From NCBI GenBank assembly GCA_036803025.1, contig DAIRVC010000133.1:1-7849 (forward strand): DNA of 7,849 nucleotides. The letters run 5' to 3'. The position numbers and the translations under genes were made by a program. Numbering within the stretch: the stretch's first letter is position 1; each line of letters begins with the position of its first letter. The stretch comes from DAIRVC01 sp036803025 (GTDB taxonomy: Bacteria > Chloroflexota > Anaerolineae > Anaerolineales > E44-bin32). The notes below the pieces were generated by a model, which made no database searches, was not told the DNA's origin, and saw only the letters and a list, made by a program, of their open reading frames with translations. Below, one piece after another: positions 1 to 6,198 of this stretch.

Positions 1-302
1 AGCTTGGCGGAGTGGTTGACGATCTGGTCCATCGCCAGGAAGGCGAAGTTGATGGTCATCAGCTCGGCCACCGGCCGCAGGCCGGCCAGCGCCGCGCCGT
101 TTGCCGCCCCGACGATCACCCCCTCCGAAATTGGTGTATCGCGCACCCTCTCCGCGCCGAAGTGGTCGTAGAAGCCCTTGGTGACGGCATAGGTCCCGCC
201 CCACACGCCAACCTCTTCGCCCAGAATAAAGACTCTCTCGTCGCGCTCCATTTCCTCCCACAGCGCCTGAGAGATCGCCTCTCGCATCGTCAGAACGGGC
301 AT
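1..302 (-). CDS. pdhB: 2-oxoacid (pyruvate-type) dehydrogenase E1 component, beta subunit, N-terminal part
   Basis: The reading frame starts with ATG at 302 and runs off the left edge after 100 complete codons; the C-terminal two thirds or so are missing. The protein begins MPVLTMREAISQALWEEM and continues with the family landmarks ILGEEVG (residues 26-32), a GTYAVTKG segment (36-43) and DTPISEGVIVGAANGAALAG (55-74). The Glu of TPISE belongs to the thiamine-diphosphate pocket of E1 beta and transketolase-like proteins. E1 beta pairs with E1 alpha to decarboxylate a 2-oxoacid and pass the acyl group to the lipoyl arm of E2 in the cytoplasm. The start lies 3 nt after the stop of the E1 alpha gene, with only a weak AGG upstream, so translational coupling is likely. 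Pyruvate is the most probable substrate; acetoin or branched-chain 2-oxoacids cannot be excluded from this fragment. Confidence 0.93.
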   Translation of the reverse strand, partial: MPVLTMREAISQALWEEMERDERVFILGEEVGVWGGTYAVTKGFYDHFGAERVRDTPISEGVIVGAANGAALAGLRPVAELMTINFAFLAMDQIVNHSAK

Positions 303-305
303 GGC

Positions 306-1268
306 CTAACCTGCTTCATCGACATAGACATCGGCGTAGAGCGCCTCCGGGGCAGGCTCCGGGCTCTCTTCGGCGAAGCGGACCGCCTCGGCCACCTCGG
401 CCTGCGCCTCGGCCTCCAATGCATCCAGATCCTTCTCAGCGGCGGTCTTCCCGTCGAGCAGCTGCTTCCGAAAACGGCCGATCGGATCATCTTCTTGCCA
501 GCGACGGACCTCTTCGCCGGCGCGATAGCGCTCGGGATCGCCCATGGAGTGTCCGCGGAAACGGTATGTGGCCACTTCCAGGAAGTACGGGCCTTGCTCG
601 CGCACGTGGTGCAGCGCCTCTTCGGTCGCCTTGCGGACGGCGAGCACATCCATGCCGTCGGCCAGCGCGCTGGGCATGCCGTAGCCTTCGGCCTTCTGCC
701 GCATGTCGCTCACGGCCGAGGCCCGCTCAACGGCCGTGCCCATCCCATACTTGTTGTTCTCACACACCCACAAGACGGGCAGCTTCCATACCGAGGCGAG
801 ATTGAGGGCCTCGTGGAAGTAGCCGATATTGGTGGCGCCGTCTCCGAACAGGCAGATCGTGGCGGCCGTGTTGCCCTGGTAGCGGTCGGCCAACGCCAGA
901 CCGGCGGCCAGCGGCAGATGCGCACCGACGATGGCGTGGCCGCCCCAGAAGTTCAGCGACGGGTCGGCCAGATGCATCGATCCGCCCTTTCCCTTCGAGC
1001 AGCCGGTCGCCTTGCCCAGCAGCTCCGCCATAACCACGCGGGCGGGCATCCCGCAAGCGATGGCGATGCCGTGGTCGCGATAGGCGGTGATGACTCGATC
1101 CTGCGGCTGCCGCGCCGAGACTACCCCGGAGCCGACTGCCTCCTGGCCGATGTACAGGTGCAGGAAGCCGCCGATCTTGCCTTGCTGATACAGGGTGGCC
1201 GCGGCCTCCTCGAGTCGGCGGACGAGCACCATCTCGCGGTAGAGCCGCAGCTGCTCCGTGCGCTCCAT
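306..1268 (-). CDS. pdhA: 2-oxoacid (pyruvate-type) dehydrogenase E1 component, alpha subunit
   Basis: A complete 320-residue protein, the normal size for bacterial E1 alpha. The thiamine-diphosphate/Mg motif is clear: GDG at 142-144 and NN at 171-172, with the usual spacing. Also present are the entry segment FLHLYIGQEAVGSG (35-48), the glycine-rich GCSKGKGGSMHL (89-100) and the regulatory-loop region YRFRGHSMGDPERYR (235-249). With E1 beta it forms the E1 heterotetramer that decarboxylates pyruvate (or a related 2-oxoacid). The start is supported by GGAGG at 1273-1277, four bases ahead of the ATG; another ATG at 1272 is out of frame. It lies immediately upstream of pdhB (3-nt gap). It has its own predicted promoter and a structured leader. 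Acetoin dehydrogenase AcoA is the main alternative. The YRFRGHSMGDP loop and overall sequence look closer to pyruvate dehydrogenase, but substrate cannot be settled here. Confidence 0.95.
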   Translation of the reverse strand: MERTEQLRLYREMVLVRRLEEAAATLYQQGKIGGFLHLYIGQEAVGSGVVSARQPQDRVITAYRDHGIAIACGMPARVVMAELLGKATGCSKGKGGSMHLADPSLNFWGGHAIVGAHLPLAAGLALADRYQGNTAATICLFGDGATNIGYFHEALNLASVWKLPVLWVCENNKYGMGTAVERASAVSDMRQKAEGYGMPSALADGMDVLAVRKATEEALHHVREQGPYFLEVATYRFRGHSMGDPERYRAGEEVRRWQEDDPIGRFRKQLLDGKTAAEKDLDALEAEAQAEVAEAVRFAEESPEPAPEALYADVYVDEAG

Positions 1269-1281
1269 TCATCCTCCAGCG

Positions 1282-1370
1282 GCTGGGACGACCCCGGACG
1301 AATGATACCACGCCGGGGTCGCGCAGGCCTCGATCGCGCAGCCGAGACGGCCCGCGCGGGTCATCCCAGC
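1282..1370 (-). promoter_or_regulatory. pdhA leader with two competing inverted repeats
   Basis: Two dyads overlap between the predicted transcription start and the pdhA ribosome binding site. The inner one is a perfect 9-bp inverted repeat, 1289-1297 with 1313-1321, with a 15-nt loop. The outer one pairs 1358-1370 with 1282-1294 over 13 positions; the single mismatch becomes a G-U pair in the transcript. Bases 1289-1294 are in both, so the two stems exclude one another. The 3' arm of the outer stem ends five bases ahead of the GGAGG at 1273-1277. The sites could instead be DNA operators for a repressor. No member of a known riboswitch class was recognised. Confidence 0.4.
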
Positions 1371-1381
1371 GAATTATACCA
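1366..1381 (-). promoter_or_regulatory. Predicted extended -10 promoter of pdhAB
   Basis: On the minus strand the bases TG-G-TATAAT lie at 1381 to 1373, a perfect -10 hexamer with the extended TGn element. No good -35 hexamer is seen 16-18 bases upstream, which is normal for extended -10 promoters. The expected start of transcription is about 1366-1367, giving a leader of roughly 98 nt before the pdhA ATG. The same architecture recurs on the other strand at 7482-7490, which supports it being a genuine promoter type in this genome. Confidence 0.6.
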
Positions 1382-1572
1382 ACCGCGTCCAGATATCGTG
1401 GCCGCGTGGCCGGCACGCCCGAGAGGGTTGATCGGCCCATCGCATTGGCGCGGAGGCAGGAGGTACGGGAACCCTGCGGCCCAAAGATGACCGCGCGTTT
1501 CCGCCGTTTCCATCCCAGGCTCGGACTCGCGCTGGCCGATCATCGACCGGCGGGGGCGCACTTGTCGGCCGG
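1382..1572. other. Intergenic stretch upstream of the pdhA promoter
   Basis: With the pdhA leader this makes a 304-bp gap between pdhA and the lipoprotein gene. I see no convincing gene here; the open frames on either strand are compositional shadows without ribosome binding sites or recognisable protein. A six-base dyad (GGCCGA / TCGGCC) lies just past the lipoprotein stop, but no T-run follows it, so no intrinsic terminator is called. Confidence 0.5.
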
Positions 1573-2892
1573 CTAGGGGATCACGCCGGAGCCGATGAGA
1601 TCGAACTCCGACATGGCCACGTCAGCGCGCGGCGGCAGGGGAAGAACCAGCAAGAAGTCGCCTGCCTCTTCCGGCGCCAGGGGCCCGGCCAGCGTGACCC
1701 ATCCAGCGGTGACCAGACGCCCGTCCGTCCGCCGCACGGTCGCCAGCGCACTCGGCCGAGCGACTTCCGACGTCCAGCCGTTCCGCAGCGATCCCCGCAG
1801 GAACAGGCGATCACTGACCTGCTCGAACTGGGCGACCTCGGCTTCGAGGCTCGTCCGTTCCTCCGGCGCGCTGATCGTGCGGCGCGGATCGATGGCCAGC
1901 TCCACTTCGAGGTCCTCGATCTCCCACTCGGCCTCGGCAGACAGTGGTCCCCAGGCCGGGAAGTCCGCCAGGGCGAAGGCGCGCGTTTCTCCCGGCAGGA
2001 CTGGCACGGGCGGCATGACCCATCCGGCAGTCACGGTCTCAGCCCCTCGGCGAAGCATCACCTGGATGGCCACCCACAGGGGATCGTCCGCCTCGTTGCG
2101 CAGGGATCCCACCACGAGGGGATCGCCGCGCACGTCCGCAAGAAGCCGTACCTCATCCGGGAACGATAGGGAGGGAGTCGCGAGGCGCGCAGTCTCCGCC
2201 GCGTCCACGAACCCGGTCAGGTCCAAGGGCTCAAGGCCGGCCGGGAAGCGCGCCGTAAAGGGGCAAGACTCACCCGGGAGCAGATAGCTGCATAAGCCAG
2301 ATGCTTGCGTGACGCCGGTAGCCAGCCCTGACGGCTGGCGAGTCAGGACGGCCGCACCGTCGACAGCCGCTGGCGCGCTCGAGCGGTTGACCAGCGACCC
2401 GATCACCACCCAACCGCCCGGGATCTCCGGCCAGGTGCGCAGGTCCCGCAACACGACGCGCGCGCGACGGAACGTCTCTGCCGGTTGCGCCGGAGCCTCG
2501 GCCTGGGCAGTGCTCGCCTCGAGCACGCCAGAGAAGGCCAGTGCAAACGGGCTCTGCTCTCCAGGCATCAGCCGATCGATGGCTAGCTGGGCCTCGCCTT
2601 CGGCCAGGACCACGCCCGCCTCATCGGCCAGCCGCACCTGCACCGGGGATAACGACACCGGCTGGTTGAGGGGGTTACCGACCAGGCCGACCGCCCACCA
2701 GTCTCCGGGCGCCCCGCCGGGCACGAGTGCGAGTTCGTCGATCGAAGCCCGCAGCGCGGGGGTCGAGGTTGCAGGCGTGGCCCGCGGGGGAGGGGACACC
2801 ACGACGGGGCTGGCGTCTTGGCTCGCGCATGCAGCCAGGAGCATCAGTGTCCACAGACTGAACAGAACGCCGAGGGCGCGCAGGCGAGTCAT
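1573..2892 (-). CDS. Predicted lipoprotein with four FxLYD-like beta-sandwich repeats
   Basis: The product is 439 residues. It opens with two basic residues (R3, R5), a hydrophobic stretch (about 6-19) and a lipobox L19-A20-A21-C22, so it should be exported and lipid-anchored at C22. A Pro/Thr/Ser-rich linker (about 30-47) follows. The remainder contains four related units at about 63-120, 159-216, 256-311 and 361-419. Each has a V-x-G-x-L-x-N opening (VGLVGN, IGSLVN, VGSLRN, RGSLRN) and ends in L-x-P-G-E-x-x-x-F or a variant (P-E-E in the fourth). This pattern resembles FxLYD-type extracellular domains, which suggests a surface scaffold or binding role, but no specific function is recognisable. 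C201 and C210 could form a disulfide in unit two. No clear Shine-Dalgarno sequence precedes the ATG at 2892, unlike the neighbours. The gene follows the transporter by 37 nt and may be the last gene of that operon. Confidence 0.85.
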   Translation of the reverse strand: MTRLRALGVLFSLWTLMLLAACASQDASPVVVSPPPRATPATSTPALRASIDELALVPGGAPGDWWAVGLVGNPLNQPVSLSPVQVRLADEAGVVLAEGEAQLAIDRLMPGEQSPFALAFSGVLEASTAQAEAPAQPAETFRRARVVLRDLRTWPEIPGGWVVIGSLVNRSSAPAAVDGAAVLTRQPSGLATGVTQASGLCSYLLPGESCPFTARFPAGLEPLDLTGFVDAAETARLATPSLSFPDEVRLLADVRGDPLVVGSLRNEADDPLWVAIQVMLRRGAETVTAGWVMPPVPVLPGETRAFALADFPAWGPLSAEAEWEIEDLEVELAIDPRRTISAPEERTSLEAEVAQFEQVSDRLFLRGSLRNGWTSEVARPSALATVRRTDGRLVTAGWVTLAGPLAPEEAGDFLLVLPLPPRADVAMSEFDLIGSGVIP

Positions 2893-2930
2893 GCGGACAA
2901 TCGTACCCGAAATCGAAGGGCGCGTCGGCC

Positions 2931-4229
2931 TCAGACGCCTTCTGCCGTTGCTCCGGCGAGCGGGAGTGTCTGCCTCTTGAATTCACCAACGTTCACGCGC
3001 CGGAGCATCAGCATGGTTGCCAGCGTGCCGGCCGCCTCGACCAGGAAGACGACGGCATAGGCGTTGGCCTCCGTCCCGAGGGCATTCAGAGACAGGTCGT
3101 GAAGGAACCCGCCGCCGACCGAGGCCAGCCCGTTGGCCAGAGCCTGCGCCAGGGTCCACGCTCCCATGTACAGACCGGTCTTCCCCGAGGTGGACATGCC
3201 CATCATCAGCGCCAGCCCGCCGACGTTGAACAGGCCCATCCCCAGGCCCATCAGCCCAATGGCCGGCCTGACCCAAGGCTGCTGCTCGAGCGCAGAAGCC
3301 CCGCCCAGGACAGTGAACGACACGCATGCAGCGGCCAGACCCAGACCGGCGATGCGCTGGTTCCCCCACACGCGCGACAGCCAGCCGCCGGCGATCCCCA
3401 TGCCCGCCAACACACCCACCATCTGCACGGCGTTGAAGAGGGTCGTCTGCCGCACTTCGAGACCGAAGACATCCCCCCCAAATGGCTCCAGGACGACCTG
3501 TTGCAGGAAGAGGAACAGAATGGCCGAGAAGAGGAAGGCAAAGAATCGCCGTACCTGCCGCCCACGGGTCACAAGCCACCAGGCTTCCGCCGGGGAGGTC
3601 CCTTCAGAGGAGGGGCGTGCCGCCGATCTCGATTCCTGACCCCAGACCGCGATCAGTGTCAGCGCACCGACGGACGCCGCAGTCATGGCGAACAGCACGA
3701 TCAGCCGCTCATCGCTGTAGTCGTTGAGGGTCCCTACGCCCAGGAACACGCCGGCCAGAATACCCAACATCATCATCGACCAGACCACCGAGACCGCCTT
3801 GCCGCGCTCGGCCTCGGTCGTGAGGTCGGCGATGAGCGCCAGATACGCGGCGCCGGCGGAGTACATGCCCACACCCAAGGCCAGGAAGGTCAGGATGCCC
3901 AGCCCGATGGCGAGAGGCGAGCCGGGCCGCCCTGCCAGCAGCAGGGCGACCAACGGAGCGGCGGCCGTGGCGGCGACAGTCAAGGCCGTTCCGCCGAGGA
4001 TGTACGGCGTGCGGTGAAGCCCGAAATAGGGCCGACGGTCGGAACGATGCCCGAGGAGGATCGCCAGCGGGGCTGCGAAGTAATGGGCGCCGATCACGAC
4101 GCTGATGAGTCCCAGCGCCAAACCCAACTCGACCTTCATCACCCGATTGAGAATTCCGACGGCCAGGACCGAAAGCATGCCCGCGGCTAATTGCCGCAGG
4201 CCGAGGCGAAGCAGCTTTCCCATCTTCAT
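2931..4229 (-). CDS. Major facilitator transporter of the PucC/BCH2-like family
   Basis: A 432-residue integral membrane protein with about twelve hydrophobic segments and a polar central loop near residues 195-225, the usual two-by-six MFS layout. The N-terminal region LRLGLRQLAAGMLSVLAVG, the conserved LNRVMKVELG and the loop LGHRSDRRPYFGLHRTPYI resemble the PucC/BCH2 branch first known from bacteriochlorophyll and light-harvesting gene clusters. No photosynthesis gene is present in this window, and homologues also occur in non-phototrophs, so the substrate is unknown. The start at 4229 has a purine-rich GAGAGGTGG upstream; an in-frame ATG at 4223 is an alternative. It follows moeZ by 29 nt, so it is probably cotranscribed with the cysteine genes. 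A link to sulfur or amino-acid transport would be inference from context only. The short C-terminal tail is cytoplasmic by the usual topology. Confidence 0.85.
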   Translation of the reverse strand: MKMGKLLRLGLRQLAAGMLSVLAVGILNRVMKVELGLALGLISVVIGAHYFAAPLAILLGHRSDRRPYFGLHRTPYILGGTALTVAATAAAPLVALLLAGRPGSPLAIGLGILTFLALGVGMYSAGAAYLALIADLTTEAERGKAVSVVWSMMMLGILAGVFLGVGTLNDYSDERLIVLFAMTAASVGALTLIAVWGQESRSAARPSSEGTSPAEAWWLVTRGRQVRRFFAFLFSAILFLFLQQVVLEPFGGDVFGLEVRQTTLFNAVQMVGVLAGMGIAGGWLSRVWGNQRIAGLGLAAACVSFTVLGGASALEQQPWVRPAIGLMGLGMGLFNVGGLALMMGMSTSGKTGLYMGAWTLAQALANGLASVGGGFLHDLSLNALGTEANAYAVVFLVEAAGTLATMLMLRRVNVGEFKRQTLPLAGATAEGV

Positions 4230-4243
4230 TTGGAACTGACCAC

Positions 4244-4255
4244 CTCTCCGGAGAG
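4244..4255. repeat. Perfect 12-bp palindrome between moeZ and the MFS gene
   Basis: CTCTCCGGAGAG is fully self-complementary with no spacer. It sits in the 29-nt gap, three bases beyond the moeZ stop and 14 bases before the transporter start, overlapping its probable ribosome binding region. With no loop it is a poor RNA hairpin, so it is better seen as a possible protein site or chance. No T-run follows, so it is not a terminator. Confidence 0.35.
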
Positions 4256-4258
4256 CGA

Positions 4259-5437
4259 TCAGTAGATGGCCAGGGACGGGTCCACCTGCTCGGCCCAGGC
4301 GTTGATTCCGCCGTGCAGGTTCTTCAGTTTCCGGAACCCGGCGCCGGCCAGGAGTTCGAGCGCCCGCGCGGAACGCGAGCCTGACTTGCAGAACAACACG
4401 GTCTCCTGGGCGCTGTCCAGTTCGTGCATCCTGGCGGCCAACGAACCGAGCGGGATGAGCTCGGCGCCCGCCAGCTGCGAGATCTGGAGCTCATGCGGCT
4501 CGCGCACGTCGATCAAGCGGAGCTTCTCGCCGCGCGCCAGGCGTGCCGCCAGGTCGCGCGGCTCGATCTCCCACTCCTGCGACAGACGACCCGCCTCGCG
4601 GTCGTGCCCCGGAACCCCGCAGAAGGCTTCATAGTCGATCAGCTCGCGGATCTCCGGCTTGTCGGAGCAGATTCGACAGTGCGGGTTCTTCTTCAGGCGC
4701 ACTTCGTCGAAGGATTGCGAAAGCGCGTCGTACAGCAGCAGCCTCCCCAGAAGCGGCTCCCCGATCCCCAGGATCAGTTTGAGGGTCTCGGCGGCTTGCA
4801 GTGTCCCGATCGTGCCCGGCAGAACGCCAAACACGCCGCCCTCGGCGCACGATGGCACCAATCCCGGTGGAGGCGGCTCGGGGAACAGGCAGCGATAGCA
4901 GGGACCGTGTTTCGCCCAGAACACGCTCACCTGGCCTTCGAAACGGAAGATCGAGCCGTAGACGTTCGGCTTGCCGGTCAGCACGCAGATGTCGTTGACC
5001 AGGTAGCGGGTGGGGAAGTTGTCGGTCCCGTCGACGATCAGCGCGTACGGCTCGGCGATGCGGGCGGCGTTCTCCGACGTGAACGGTTCGTTGTAGACGT
5101 CCACCCGGATATCCGGGTTGAGGTCCAGCAGCCGTTGGCGGGCCGAGATAACCTTCTCCACGCCGAGGGTCGACGTGCCGTGAATCACTTGCCGCTGCAG
5201 GTTGGTGAACTCGACCACGTCATAGTCGACCAGGCCGATTCGTCCGACCCCGGCCGCGGCCAGGTACAGCGCCACCGGCGAGCCCAGGCCTCCGGTGCCG
5301 ATGACCAGCACCGAGGCGGCCTTGAGCCTCTTCTGCCCGTCAAGCCCGACCTCGGGCATGAGCAGGTGCCGAGAGTAGCGGCGGATCTCCTCGTGTGAGA
5401 GCTGGGTTCCATTGGGGTCGACGTTCAGGTCAGGCAT
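4259..5437 (-). CDS. moeZ: MoeZ-type sulfur-carrier adenylyltransferase/sulfurtransferase (ThiF/MoeB domain plus rhodanese)
   Basis: This 392-residue protein, matching the size of mycobacterial MoeZ, activates the C-terminus of a ubiquitin-like sulfur carrier with ATP and then transfers sulfur to give a thiocarboxylate. The N-terminal E1-like domain (about 15-265) carries the nucleotide loop GTGGLG (47-52), DGTDN (136-140), the zinc-ligand pairs C180-x-x-C183 and C254-x-x-C257, and the conserved SCAEGG (C197). The C-terminal rhodanese domain (about 292-392) has the IDVREPHE segment (309-316) and the active-site loop C350-KSGSR, where the persulfide forms. The ATG at 5437 is preceded by GGAG at 5445-5448 with 7-nt spacing, three bases after the cysO stop. 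Its obvious partner is that CysO. MoaD or ThiS elsewhere in the genome could be additional substrates, as shown for mycobacterial MoeZ. All key residues are present. Confidence 0.95.
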   Translation of the reverse strand: MPDLNVDPNGTQLSHEEIRRYSRHLLMPEVGLDGQKRLKAASVLVIGTGGLGSPVALYLAAAGVGRIGLVDYDVVEFTNLQRQVIHGTSTLGVEKVISARQRLLDLNPDIRVDVYNEPFTSENAARIAEPYALIVDGTDNFPTRYLVNDICVLTGKPNVYGSIFRFEGQVSVFWAKHGPCYRCLFPEPPPPGLVPSCAEGGVFGVLPGTIGTLQAAETLKLILGIGEPLLGRLLLYDALSQSFDEVRLKKNPHCRICSDKPEIRELIDYEAFCGVPGHDREAGRLSQEWEIEPRDLAARLARGEKLRLIDVREPHELQISQLAGAELIPLGSLAARMHELDSAQETVLFCKSGSRSARALELLAGAGFRKLKNLHGGINAWAEQVDPSLAIY

Positions 5438-5440
5438 CGT

Positions 5441-5749
5441 TCATCTCCGCCGTGATTCTACCCCGGCGCCGGGGGGGCCCCAGCCGCCGGCGATGCTGGG
5501 GACGATGACCAACCTATCGCCCGGGTGCAGGCGCGCCCCGCCGTTGAACGGCCCGACTTCCTGCCCGTTCAGGAACAGATTGACGTACGGGCGCAGCGCG
5601 CCGCCCTCGTCGAACAAGTGGGGCTGCATGGCCGGGTACCTGCGGGCCAAATCCTCCAGCGCCTCGGCGATGGTCTCGCCGCTGACCCCGATCTCCTTCT
5701 GCCCGTCGGCGTAAGGCCTCAGCGGGGCCGGGATGCGGATGTCGATCAT
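5441..5749 (-). CDS. cysO: CysO-like ubiquitin-fold sulfur carrier (MoaD/ThiS family) with C-terminal extension
   Basis: A 102-residue beta-grasp protein. As the thiocarboxylate it would donate sulfur to CysM. Landmarks include IPAPLRPYADGQKE (6-19), YVNLFLNGQEV (55-65) and the end segment GDRLVIVPSIAGG (77-89). Members normally stop at the Gly-Gly, but here 13 residues (W90 to R102, WGPPGAGVESRRR) follow G88-G89 before TGA. MoeZ needs a free terminal glycine carboxylate, so the tail would have to be removed; the JAMM protease next door is the natural candidate. The codon after Gly-Gly is TGG, one base from TGA, so a lost stop or a base error is the alternative. The start at 5749 is chosen because GGAGG (5753-5757 region) lies 4 nt upstream and the ATG overlaps the mec stop as ATGA; upstream in-frame starts lack this. 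Confidence 0.88.
   Translation of the reverse strand: MIDIRIPAPLRPYADGQKEIGVSGETIAEALEDLARRYPAMQPHLFDEGGALRPYVNLFLNGQEVGPFNGGARLHPGDRLVIVPSIAGGWGPPGAGVESRRR
5461..5474. repeat. 14-bp perfect GC palindrome inside the cysO tail
   Basis: CCCCGGCGCCGGGG is fully self-complementary and adjoins a seven-base G run (5471-5477, a C run in the coding strand). It encodes part of the 13-residue tail after the CysO Gly-Gly and lies about 24 bp before the moeZ start. If the ancestral cysO stop was just after Gly-Gly, this palindrome would have been intergenic. Homopolymer and palindromic GC make this spot prone to sequencing error. Confidence 0.5.
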
Positions 5750-6198
5750 CGGGCCTCCAAGGTCGTGGACTTGTCCACCACGCGTACGGGCTCTTCGACC
5801 ATCGCCGATCGATCCTCCAGCAGGCGCCACGAGAAGCTCTCGCGGGCGCGTCCATCGCGGACGGAGGTGATCAGGTAGGAAAGCCAGGGTAGAGCCCCCT
5901 CGCGGTCGGTCGGCGAAGCGTGGGCCGGGTGATCCGGATGAGAGTGGAAGACCCCGATGACTTCCAATCCCAATGCCTCAGCCTTCTCCTCTCCGGTCAG
6001 GACGTCGGCGGCGGAGATCTGGTAACGCCGGCGTCGCTGGCCTTCGTCGAAGCTGTTGGGGAAGGGCAGCAGCTGGACAGCGTGCCGTTCTTCTCCGTCA
6101 ACGCGGCCCAGAATCAAGCCGGCCGCCTCGAGCGGGTACCCGTCCTGCGCGTGGAGCCGTACCACGGCCAGGATCTCGGCGGGAATGACCAGGGTCAC
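5746..6198 (-). CDS. mec: Mec-type JAMM/MPN+ metalloprotease (CysO-cysteine peptidase)
   Basis: The product is 150 residues, close to the mycobacterial Mec (about 146). It has the full zinc-protease signature: E24 in LEAAGLILG (23-31), then H85-S-H87-P with S95 and D98 in HSHPDHPAHASPTD (85-98). In the actinobacterial pathway this enzyme hydrolyses the CysO-cysteine adduct, releasing cysteine and regenerating CysO. The start is GTG at 6198, overlapping the cysM TGA as GTGA. GGAG at 6205-6208 lies six bases upstream, and no ATG is available nearby. The stop overlaps the cysO start as ATGA. Because the CysO here carries residues beyond Gly-Gly, this protease may also mature the carrier, as JAMM proteases do for QbsE-type carriers; that second role is inference. 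Confidence 0.92.
   Translation of the reverse strand: MTLVIPAEILAVVRLHAQDGYPLEAAGLILGRVDGEERHAVQLLPFPNSFDEGQRRRRYQISAADVLTGEEKAEALGLEVIGVFHSHPDHPAHASPTDREGALPWLSYLITSVRDGRARESFSWRLLEDRSAMVEEPVRVVDKSTTLEAR

Noticed and set aside
12..1490. Long open frame on the plus strand (about 490 codons) antisense to pdhA and pdhB
   Set aside because: It is a compositional shadow of GC-rich codons: Arg/His/Gly-rich, no domain, no ribosome binding site, and it lies opposite clearly conserved genes.
3099..4190. Plus-strand open frame of about 360 codons opposite the transporter
   Set aside because: Gln/His/Arg-rich product with no recognisable motif; the minus-strand frame encodes a convincing membrane protein.
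4424..5398. Plus-strand open frame opposite moeZ
   Set aside because: The opposite strand has all MoeZ catalytic and zinc motifs; this frame has none and no start signals.
5750..5830. Longer cysO frame starting at 5830
   Set aside because: It would overlap mec by more than 80 bases, lacks a ribosome binding site, and the extra residues are not beta-grasp-like; ATG 5749 has GGAGG and an ATGA overlap.
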